A DNA stretch of 5,621 bases from an uncultured Actinomycetes bacterium (GTDB lineage: Bacteria; Actinomycetota; Thermoleophilia; Gaiellales; F1-60-MAGs149). Location of the stretch: contig CAINDT010000449.1 in NCBI GenBank assembly GCA_903847495.1, positions 1 to 5,621 on the forward strand, given 5' to 3'. Of the stretch, positions 1-5,543 are shown one piece after another. A program made the translations under genes and the position numbers. Under the pieces are notes generated by a model. The model worked only from the letters and a program-made list of their open reading frames with translations, ran no database searches and had not been told where the DNA came from. How positions within the stretch are numbered: position 1 is the stretch's first letter; the number at the start of each line of letters is the position of its first letter.

Positions 1-1184
1 GTCATCGTCGAGATCGGCACGTCCTGCCCCTCCTTCTGCAGGCGCCGTCGCAGCACGACCATGCGCCCGACCTCACCGAGGCGTGCGATCAGCACCGTAT
101 TGAGCAGGAAGCCGACGAAGATCGCGGGCAGCACCGCCCGGTACGGCGCCTTGACGCCGGGCACCGAATCGAGAGCGCTCTTCCAGATCACGCCCTTGAA
201 GGCCACGCTGATGAAATTGGCGATCAGCGACAGGATCACCAGCGGGATGCTGAGACTGCGGAACGTGTCGAGGATCGCTCCGACCTCGCCGCGGTCCACC
301 CGCGCCAGCGCGATCGCTGCGACCGCGACGATGATCCCCGCGACAATCGCGAGGCGCTTCCACGAGATCGGCTTCGGCGGATCCAGCACGGCCAACTCGC
401 TCATGGTTAGGAACTCGAACTCGCGCTCGCGGGCCGCGGCGATGATCCCGGGCAGCGCCTCCGCCGTCTGCGAGCGGTCGTCGTCGCCCCAGCCGTCGGC
501 GTCGTGCAACAGGAGGATCGCACCGGGCTTGAGCGCCTTCGTGGAGCGCTGCACGATCACGTCGGCACCCGGCTTGGCGGTGTCGAACACGCCCGCGCTC
601 CAGGCACACGTGACGTAGCCCAGCCGGCGAGCAGTCCGCGCCACGAACGGGCTGCGGAAGCCGTGCGGTGCGCGGAACACGCGCACGGGCGGCCCGCCCG
701 CCCGGCGCAGGAGGCGCTCGGTGCGCTGCAGCTGCTGGTGCACCTGGGTGGCGCCGGCGAAGGCGAGGATGCCGTGGTCGTAGCCGTGGTTGCCGAGCTC
801 GTGCCCCTCGCGCACGATTCGCTCGACCAGTTCGGGATGCCGCTCGGCGTGCTTGCCGAGCACGAAGAACGTGGCGCGCACGCCCTCGGCGCGCAGGATG
901 TCGAGGATGCGCGGCGTCGTGTCGGCCGACGGGCCGTCGTCGAAGGTGAGGGCGATCACGTCCTTGCGGATGCGCTTGCCATCGACGACGCCGCCGAACA
1001 ACGGCGAGCTGGCGCCGAACATCCCCCACGCCCCCAGCGTCAGCAGCAGGATCGCGGCCACGTCGACAACCCACGCCAGCCACGACAGGTTCGTGTTGGT
1101 CAGCACCGCGTCGACGAGCACGGCGATCGCGGCGACGGCCACTCCGATCAGCACCGCTCGGAGGATCGTCTGGCGCTTCGTCAC
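1..1184 (-). CDS. Polysaccharide deacetylase fused to flippase-like (LPG synthase TM/AglD-type) domain, 3' end cut
   Basis: I translated this frame by hand: 394 residues from a GTG at 1184 to the window edge, with no stop. Two hydrophobic segments (about 9-28 and 35-57) precede a NodB-fold deacetylase (about 75-265). Its motifs are TFDDGP with D82/D83, NHGYDH with metal ligands H133 and H137, RAPHG at 171-175 and LLHD with H227. After WKR (275-277) come more membrane segments (about 278-294 and 311-330) and a stretch containing LLNTVLIARLGEVGR (360-374), typical of the LPG_synthase_TM/AglD2 flippase-like family. Known deacetylases of this fold remove N-acetyl (or formyl) groups from sugars. 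The role inferred here is deacetylation and translocation of a lipid-linked glycan in the cytoplasmic membrane. The GTG start is chosen because it overlaps the stop of the upstream glycosyltransferase in GTGA, which suggests translational coupling. The second motif has Gly (HGYDH) where Ser/Thr is common. The flippase domain is incomplete only because the window ends. Confidence 0.88.
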   Translation of the reverse strand, partial: MTKRQTILRAVLIGVAVAAIAVLVDAVLTNTNLSWLAWVVDVAAILLLTLGAWGMFGASSPLFGGVVDGKRIRKDVIALTFDDGPSADTTPRILDILRAEGVRATFFVLGKHAERHPELVERIVREGHELGNHGYDHGILAFAGATQVHQQLQRTERLLRRAGGPPVRVFRAPHGFRSPFVARTARRLGYVTCAWSAGVFDTAKPGADVIVQRSTKALKPGAILLLHDADGWGDDDRSQTAEALPGIIAAAREREFEFLTMSELAVLDPPKPISWKRLAIVAGIIVAVAAIALARVDRGEVGAILDTFRSLSIPLVILSLIANFISVAFKGVIWKSALDSVPGVKAPYRAVLPAIFVGFLLNTVLIARLGEVGRMVVLRRRLQKEGQDVPISTM

Positions 1185-2344
1185 GGGCGTGGACCCTTGT
1201 CGAGCAGGTCGATGTAGTAGTCCTCGAGCTGCTTGGCGACCTTCGTCCACGCGTACTCGGTGACCGCGGTCTTGCGCCCCTCGCGGCCCATCCGATCACG
1301 CTCCTCGGGGTGCTCGATCATGTACATCAGCGCCTCGGCGAAGCGCTCCACGCTCTCGGCCGGCGAGATCAGCAGCCCCTGCCGGCCATGCTCCATCAGC
1401 AGTTGGAAGCCCGAGATGCGGCTCGCGACGACCGGACGTCCACAGCTCATCGCCTCGAGCAGCACCATGCCGAACGACGCGCGCTGGCACGGCGTGCAGT
1501 GGATGTCGGCAGTCGCGTAGTAGCGCGGGCGGTTCCAGTTGACGCGGCCGGCCCAGTGCACATCGGCGGCGACATCGTCGGGCACCTGGCTCTGGTAGCG
1601 CGACTTGAGCGGCCCGTCGCCGACGACGATCAGCCGCACGTCGGGGCCGACGCGACGGCGCACCTCGGTGAAGGCACCGATCATCGTGTCGAGGCCGTTG
1701 CGCGGGTCGAAGCGTCCGAGGAAGAGGATGTTGAGCTTGCCGTCCTTCAGTTCCGCGATCGGGTCGGCCTCCGGCGAGAAGCGCCGATCATCGATGCCGT
1801 TCGGAATCACGGTGTACTCGTATGGGTAGTACGGCGCGAGCGACCCGATGCACGCCTCGCTGACGACGATCTTGCCGTCAAGGCGCCCGATCACCCTGCG
1901 CATCAGCGGCGCGATGACGTCGAACCCGAGGTTGCGCGGGAAGACGGAGTGGAACGTGCCGACGGTGACGGCTGTCTTCGGCGCGGCGAGCACGCCCATG
2001 ATCGGCAGGATCGGGCTGTACGGCGAGTGCACGTGGACGACATCGACCTTGCGCTTCTCGAAGATCTGCTTGAGCTTGCGACGCAGCAGCGGGTCGACGA
2101 CGTGGTACGTCTGCGACGCATTCGCGTAGCCGGGCAGGGCGCGGCCAACGCGGACGATCTCGAACGGCACGTTCGCCTCGGGCCGGATATCGCCATCGAC
2201 GATCGGCGGCGGCCGCATGACGTTGCCCGTCACGATCGTCACCTCGTGACCGCGCCGGGTCAGCTCCGTGGCCTGTCCGTGGACATGCTCGGTGATCCCG
2301 CCGAGGTGCGGGTAGTAGTAATCGGTGACAATGGCGATCCGCAC
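1181..2344 (-). CDS. GT4-family glycosyltransferase (GT-B fold)
   Basis: The product is 387 residues, a normal length for a GT4 retaining glycosyltransferase, which moves a sugar from a nucleotide-sugar or lipid-phosphate-sugar to an acceptor on the cytoplasmic face of the membrane. The N-terminal Rossmann domain begins VRIAIVTDYYYPHLGG (Gly15-Gly16 loop) and carries VHVHSPYS (103-110) and GTFH (His132). The C-terminal donor domain has VIPNGID (179-185), GRFDPRNGLD (210-219), VVGDGP and SFGMVLLEAMSCGRPVV around Glu297. GTG at 2344 is preferred over an in-frame ATG at 2401 because the family's first beta strand starts right there and the ATG would lie inside the inverted repeat. AGGA (2351-2348) sits only 3 bases ahead, so ribosome binding is weak. 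Two residues usual in the donor site are changed: Asn216 where Lys is common and Ala289 where the first Glu of E-X7-E is expected. The next gene overlaps the stop. PimA/PimB-like mannosyltransferases are relatives, but the donor cannot be told. Confidence 0.92.
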   Translation of the reverse strand: MRIAIVTDYYYPHLGGITEHVHGQATELTRRGHEVTIVTGNVMRPPPIVDGDIRPEANVPFEIVRVGRALPGYANASQTYHVVDPLLRRKLKQIFEKRKVDVVHVHSPYSPILPIMGVLAAPKTAVTVGTFHSVFPRNLGFDVIAPLMRRVIGRLDGKIVVSEACIGSLAPYYPYEYTVIPNGIDDRRFSPEADPIAELKDGKLNILFLGRFDPRNGLDTMIGAFTEVRRRVGPDVRLIVVGDGPLKSRYQSQVPDDVAADVHWAGRVNWNRPRYYATADIHCTPCQRASFGMVLLEAMSCGRPVVASRISGFQLLMEHGRQGLLISPAESVERFAEALMYMIEHPEERDRMGREGRKTAVTEYAWTKVAKQLEDYYIDLLDKGPRP

Positions 2345-2353
2345 GCTTCCTGC

Positions 2354-2359
2354 ATCGTA
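2354..2359 (-). promoter_or_regulatory. Possible -10 box of the glycosyltransferase-deacetylase operon
   Basis: On the minus strand the hexamer TACGAT matches the actinobacterial TAnnnT -10 pattern and ends 9 bases before the GTG at 2344. Transcription from it would begin about 2-3 bases ahead of the start codon, so the transcript would be nearly leaderless. No convincing -35 is seen. The expected -35 position (about 2377-2382) falls inside the CIRCE-like repeat. This rests on one hexamer only. Confidence 0.35.
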
Positions 2360-2374
2360 GCCCCGCCGGCCGCG

Positions 2375-2401
2375 TTGGCACTTGCCCCCGGAGAGTGCCA
2401 A
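2375..2401. promoter_or_regulatory. CIRCE-like inverted repeat, candidate HrcA operator
   Basis: The arms TTGGCACTT (2375-2383) and GAGTGCCAA (2393-2401) flank exactly 9 bases. Eight base pairs of the arms are perfectly complementary. The known CIRCE consensus is TTAGCACTC-N9-GAGTGCTAA, so 15 of 18 arm positions match and the 27-bp geometry is identical; two of the three differences are the paired A-to-G and T-to-C changes that keep the symmetry. HrcA binds CIRCE and represses heat-shock genes when chaperonin is free. The repeat lies between two divergent genes and covers the expected -35 region of each, so it could repress either or both. A terminator is unlikely because genes diverge from here and no T-run follows. 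Assignment to HrcA is inferred from sequence alone; no hrcA gene is in the window. Confidence 0.68.
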
Positions 2402-2420
2402 GCCGATTCGGCTCCCGCGC

Positions 2421-2426
2421 TATAGT
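2421..2426 (+). promoter_or_regulatory. -10 box (TATAGT) of the FmdB-type gene, leaderless arrangement
   Basis: TATAGT matches the TATAAT consensus at five of six bases and stands out in GC-rich surroundings. It ends 7 bases before the GTG at 2434, so transcription would start at or within a base of the start codon. No Shine-Dalgarno sequence precedes that GTG, which fits a leaderless transcript of the kind common in actinobacteria. No good -35 is visible; its expected place overlaps the right arm of the CIRCE-like repeat. Confidence 0.55.
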
Positions 2427-2433
2427 GCGGCTC

Positions 2434-2754
2434 GTGCCTACGTACGAATATCGCTGCGCGGAGGGTCACGAGACCGAGGTCTTCGCGAAGATGACCGACC
2501 CGCCGCTGAAGAAGTGCCCGACGTGCGGCAAGAAGGTCGAGCGCGTCCTGTTCGCGCCGCCGATCCACTTCAAGGGCTCGGGGTACTACTCCACCGATTA
2601 CGGCAAGGGCGGCAAGCGCGCCACGAAGGAGAAGGCCGAAGGCGGCGAGTCGACGAAGTCCGACGCGTCCGACGCCAAGAAGAGCGACACGGCGTCGTCG
2701 AGCTCCTCGACGAAGAGCTCCGACTCCGCGTCGAAGCCCAAGTCCTCCGACTAG
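2434..2754 (+). CDS. FmdB-type zinc-ribbon protein with Ser/Lys/Asp-rich tail
   Basis: This 106-residue protein begins VPTYEYRC, the classic opening of the FmdB/CxxC_CXXC_SSSS regulatory zinc-ribbon family, and continues with KMTDPPLKKCPTCG (19-32) and the family's IHFKGSGYYSTDY (44-56). GTG at 2434 is chosen because the family starts exactly there; an in-frame ATG 13 codons upstream would lie in the CIRCE-like repeat and upstream of the -10 box. The zinc ligands are C8, C28 and C31. The usual second Cys of the first knuckle is absent, and H12 (C-AEG-H) may replace it. Residues 61-106 are low complexity, rich in Ser, Lys and Asp with repeated SD/SSD endings, and are probably disordered. The family's function is poorly known; it was named for a protein linked to formamidase/amidase regulation, and that role should not be assumed here. 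The CIRCE-like site upstream hints at heat-shock control. Confidence 0.9.
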   Translation: MPTYEYRCAEGHETEVFAKMTDPPLKKCPTCGKKVERVLFAPPIHFKGSGYYSTDYGKGGKRATKEKAEGGESTKSDASDAKKSDTASSSSSTKSSDSASKPKSSD

Positions 2755-3290
2755 AGCCCCGCGAGCACGACGCGCCCCGCCTCGGCGACAGCGCGCAGAC
2801 CCGCTGGGAAGTCCCAGTTCGCGCGATCCTCTTCCTCGACCATGTTGGAGATCGCGCGCAGTTCCAGCGCCGGTACGCCCGCCTCGGCCGCGGCCCGCAG
2901 CACGCCGAAGCCCTCCATCGCCTCGACGTCGCAGTCACCCCCACCGACATACGCGCTCGTGGCGATCGGCAGCCGGTGCGCGTCAGGCAGCAGCAGCTCC
3001 ACGCGCGCGAGCAGCTCGACATCAGGCTCGATCGTGCGAACCGTTGGCACCGCTGCGGCGAGATCGCTGTAGACGCTCCGTGTGCCGACCACGATGTCGC
3101 CGATCTCCAAGCCGCTGGCGCGGCGCGCACCGGCGATGCCCAGGTGCAGGATCGCGTCGGGCCGATGCTCCGCGAGATGCGCTGCGGTATGCACAGCCGC
3201 CTCGACCGGTCCAATGCCGACCACGAGCGCGTCCGCGCCACCGACCCAGTCAAGTTCACCCGCCGTGGCGGCGATCACGAGCACATGCAT
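2751..3290 (-). CDS. mqnB: Nucleoside-phosphorylase-fold protein, probable futalosine hydrolase
   Basis: The product has 179 residues, somewhat short for MqnB (usually just over 200). It opens MHVLVIAATAGEL, then has VGIGPVEAA (24-32) and HLGIAGA (49-55), the phosphorylase-superfamily glycine motifs. The C-terminal part holds AMEGFGV (124-130) and ELRAISNMVEEEDRANWDFP (143-162), which resembles the MqnB MEG and R-G-ISN-x-x-x-x-R-D-R-x-x-W-D pattern rather than the RxxSD of MTA/SAH nucleosidases. MqnB cleaves futalosine to hypoxanthine and dehypoxanthinyl futalosine in cytosolic menaquinone synthesis. ATG 3290 is preferred over an ATG at 3368 because the first beta strand starts there and the upstream extension looks like noncoding sequence that crosses into the exporter frame. 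A weak -10 (GATCAT, 3302-3297 on the minus strand) lies 6 bases ahead and no clear ribosome site is seen. No other menaquinone gene is nearby, so another purine nucleosidase remains possible. Confidence 0.72.
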   Translation of the reverse strand: MHVLVIAATAGELDWVGGADALVVGIGPVEAAVHTAAHLAEHRPDAILHLGIAGARRASGLEIGDIVVGTRSVYSDLAAAVPTVRTIEPDVELLARVELLLPDAHRLPIATSAYVGGGDCDVEAMEGFGVLRAAAEAGVPALELRAISNMVEEEDRANWDFPAGLRAVAEAGRVVLAGL

Positions 3291-3332
3291 GCCGACATGA
3301 TCCCATGCGACAGCCACGACGCCCGCGCATGC

Positions 3333-3338
3333 GATAGT
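3333..3338 (+). promoter_or_regulatory. Possible -10 box of the MMPL exporter gene
   Basis: GATAGT matches the -10 consensus at four of six bases and is the most AT-rich hexamer in the short divergent region 3291-3366. Transcription would begin near 3345, leaving a leader of roughly 20 bases before the ATT at 3367 and including the GAGG at 3356-3359. No -35 is evident. The remainder of the gap holds only a short direct repeat (CATGCGA). Confidence 0.3.
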
Positions 3339-3355
3339 TCGGACGCACCCCGCCC

Positions 3356-3359
3356 GAGG
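3356..3359 (+). promoter_or_regulatory. Shine-Dalgarno-like GAGG that favours an ATT start for the exporter
   Basis: GAGG is the only purine-rich ribosome-binding candidate ahead of the exporter frame. It lies 7 bases before ATT at 3367, a good spacing, but only 1 base before ATC at 3361. It therefore points to ATT as the initiation codon if the sequence is correct. Confidence 0.4.
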
Positions 3360-3366
3360 CATCACC

Positions 3367-5493
3367 ATTCAGACCCTCTCCCGCATCGTCACCGGCCGCC
3401 GCTCCAAGTGGCTCGTCCTGCTCGCGTGGATCATCCTCGCCGCTGGCCTTGGCTCGTTCCAGGCGAAGCTGAACTCCGTCACCCAGAACGACTCGACGAC
3501 CTTCCTGCCGGCGGGCGCCGACTCGACCAAGGTGCTCGACGAGCTCCGGTCGCGCTTCGATAACGGTCGCACGATCCCCGCACTGGTCGTCTACCAGAAC
3601 CCCGCTGGGCTCAACGATGCCGACCGCGCCGTGATCGCCGCCGACGAGCAGGCCTTCGCGCAGCTACCGGACCACGCGCCGATCCAGTCGCCGCTCGGCC
3701 CCGCAGCGGCGCAGCAGGGCCTCCTGTCGGAAGACGGCACGACGGCGATCATGATCGTGCCGCTGACCGCGCAGGTGATCGACAAGATCGAGCCGGTCGT
3801 CAAGGACATGCGCTCAATCGCCCAGCAGGATCGACCCGAGGGCCTCTCCGTCTACGTCTCCGGTCCGGCCGGCATCACCGTCGACGCGGTCGAGGTCTTC
3901 GGCAACATCGACGGCAAGCTGCTGATCGGCACGACGATCCTGATCCTCGTCCTGCTGCTCTTGATCTACCGGTCGCCGATCATCGCGCTCGTGCCGCTCG
4001 TCGTCGTCGGCGTCGCGTACTCGATCGCCGGTGGCGTCGTGTATCTCGTCGTCAAGGCCTTCGACCTCCCGATCAACGGCCAGGCCACGGGCATCCTGAT
4101 CATCCTGATGTTCGGTGCGGGCACCGACTACTGCATTTACCTGATCGCGCGGTACCGCGAGGAGCTACGCGTCCGCGAGGATCGACACGACGCGATGCAG
4201 CACGCCGTCGCGCGGTCCGGCCCCGCGATCCTGTCCGCCGGCGGCACCGTCGTCGCGGCGATGCTGGTGCTGCTCGTCGCCGACCTGTCGAGCACGCGCA
4301 ACCAGGGCCCGGTGCTCGCGATCGGCGTGGCGATCACGATGCTCGCGGGCCTCACCCTGCTGCCCGCCCTGCTGACGATCATCGGCCGCGGCTCATTCTG
4401 GCCCGCCGTCCCCCGCTTCGGCTCGGAGGATCGCTCGCGCCGCTCGCTCTACCACCGCGTGGGCGAGTTCGTCACGCACCGCCCCGTGGTGACCGTGGTC
4501 ATGGTCACCGTCGTCCTGCTCGTCTGCGTGCTGGGCGTTCTCTCCAACCCGAGCGGACTCGGGATCGGCGGCGGCTTCCGTGCCAAGCCCGAGTCGATCC
4601 AAGGACAGATCGCGCTCGCCAAGGCGCTACCGCCAGGCGAGCTGGCAACCACGCAGGTGATCGTCGACGCACCGAAGGACAAGCTCGAAGCGGCAACGGG
4701 CGCGGTGATCGGCGCGCTCCAGGCCGATACGGCAGACGTCGCTGCCGTACGCCCCAGCCTGACCGCCACCGACGGGCAAGCACAGCTGCTCGAGGTCGTC
4801 CTCACCCGCGATCCCTACGGGGATGCGGCCAACGCCTCCATCCCCCGCATCCGCACGACCGTCGAAGCGGCTGCGGCCACTGCCGGCGGCTCGGCGCTCG
4901 TCGGCGGACCGACGGCTCAGGACTACGACACGAACCGGGCCGTCAACCGCGATGCGCGGCTGATCGTGCCGCTCACGCTCCTGCTGATCCTGATCATCCT
5001 GATCCTGCTCCTGCGCGCCGTCGTTGCGCCGCTCTACCTGATCGCGACCGTGATCCTGTCGTACTTCGCGACGCTCGGGCTCTCGTACCTGATCTTCCTG
5101 CACGTCTTCGACAGCCCAGGCGTCGATCCCGGCTACGCGACATTCCTGTTCCTGTTCGCCGTCGCCCTCGGCGTCGACTACAACATCTTCCTCGTCTCGC
5201 GCATTCGCGAGGAGGCCGACTCCATGCCGATGCGCCCGGCCGTGCTCCGTGCCCTCGAGACGACCGGCGGCGTGATCACGAGCGCCGGTCTGATCCTTGC
5301 CGGCACCTTCCTCGTCCTGATGACGCTGCCGCTCGAGGCGCTCTTCCAGCTCGGCTTCGGCGTCGCCCTCGGCGTGCTGATCGACACCTTCGTGGTGCGC
5401 ACCCTGCTCGTGCCGGCACTCGCCGTGTGGGTCGGGGATCGGTCGTGGTGGCCGGGGCGGGTGCCGGACCACACGGCGCCGCCCTCTGAGTGA
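3367..5493 (+). CDS. MMPL/RND-family exporter (MmpL-like), probable ATT start
   Basis: From ATT 3367 the protein has 708 residues and the usual MmpL plan in two halves. TM1 is at about 15-30 (WLVLLAWIILAAGLGS), a first extracytoplasmic domain spans about 35-180, a cluster of five segments spans about 184-340, TM7 is near 376-396, a second external domain follows, and a second five-segment cluster ends near 695. The two halves carry matching proton-relay pairs, TDY (D254-Y255) and VDYNIFL (D604-Y605), each followed by an R-x-R-E-E-type loop (RYREE, RIREE), as in MmpL3. Members of this family use the proton gradient to export lipids or drugs across the cytoplasmic membrane; the substrate here is unknown. 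No ATG, GTG or TTG occurs in frame between the stop at 3298-3300 and GTG 3532, and starting at 3532 would delete TM1, so I place the start at ATT 3367. There is no long C-terminal extension. It diverges from the mqnB-like gene. Confidence 0.9.
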   Translation: MQTLSRIVTGRRSKWLVLLAWIILAAGLGSFQAKLNSVTQNDSTTFLPAGADSTKVLDELRSRFDNGRTIPALVVYQNPAGLNDADRAVIAADEQAFAQLPDHAPIQSPLGPAAAQQGLLSEDGTTAIMIVPLTAQVIDKIEPVVKDMRSIAQQDRPEGLSVYVSGPAGITVDAVEVFGNIDGKLLIGTTILILVLLLLIYRSPIIALVPLVVVGVAYSIAGGVVYLVVKAFDLPINGQATGILIILMFGAGTDYCIYLIARYREELRVREDRHDAMQHAVARSGPAILSAGGTVVAAMLVLLVADLSSTRNQGPVLAIGVAITMLAGLTLLPALLTIIGRGSFWPAVPRFGSEDRSRRSLYHRVGEFVTHRPVVTVVMVTVVLLVCVLGVLSNPSGLGIGGGFRAKPESIQGQIALAKALPPGELATTQVIVDAPKDKLEAATGAVIGALQADTADVAAVRPSLTATDGQAQLLEVVLTRDPYGDAANASIPRIRTTVEAAAATAGGSALVGGPTAQDYDTNRAVNRDARLIVPLTLLLILIILILLLRAVVAPLYLIATVILSYFATLGLSYLIFLHVFDSPGVDPGYATFLFLFAVALGVDYNIFLVSRIREEADSMPMRPAVLRALETTGGVITSAGLILAGTFLVLMTLPLEALFQLGFGVALGVLIDTFVVRTLLVPALAVWVGDRSWWPGRVPDHTAPPSE

Positions 5494-5531
5494 CCGAGCG
5501 AGCGTCGTACGATCACAGGCCCGACCGGCAC

Positions 5532-5537
5532 TAGAAT
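5532..5537 (+). promoter_or_regulatory. -10 box (TAGAAT) of the amidotransferase gene, leaderless arrangement
   Basis: TAGAAT matches the -10 consensus at five of six bases and ends 6 bases before the ATG at 5544. Predicted transcription therefore begins at the start codon itself. No Shine-Dalgarno sequence lies between the box and the ATG. The 50-base gap after the exporter stop shows no clear terminator hairpin and no convincing -35. Confidence 0.55.
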
Positions 5538-5543
5538 CGCCGT

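Noticed and set aside
73..1299. Long minus-strand open frame of 408 codons overlapping the deacetylase gene
   Set aside because: Its product is dominated by Arg, Gly, Ala and Asp without domain motifs, typical of a shifted frame in GC-rich DNA, while the neighbouring frame shows a complete NodB active site and membrane segments.
2375..2401. Reading the 27-bp inverted repeat as an intrinsic terminator
   Set aside because: It lies between divergent genes, where no transcript ends are expected, and has no T-run on either strand; the CIRCE geometry explains it better.
1310..2425. Plus-strand open frame of 371 codons opposite the glycosyltransferase
   Set aside because: Rich in His, Arg, Asp and Val with no recognisable fold; it is the antisense shadow of the GT4 gene.
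3305..3337. ATG codons at 3305 and 3329 as starts for the exporter
   Set aside because: Both are in another frame and run into a TAG at 3335-3337.
2382..3563. Plus-strand open frame of 393 codons spanning the FmdB, mqnB-like and exporter starts
   Set aside because: It overlaps three well-supported genes in other frames and its composition (Arg, His, Asp, Ala) is that of a shadow frame.
4627..5472. Minus-strand open frame of 281 codons within the exporter
   Set aside because: Highly charged Asp/Glu/Arg/Gln composition arises from antisense reading of the hydrophobic membrane segments of the MMPL gene.
3532..5493. GTG 3532 as the exporter start
   Set aside because: It would remove the first membrane segment and the start of the first external domain, both of which are plainly encoded in frame just upstream.
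5505..5512. TCGTACGA palindrome after the exporter as an operator or terminator
   Set aside because: Eight bases with no loop or T-run; such short palindromes are expected by chance and nothing else supports it.
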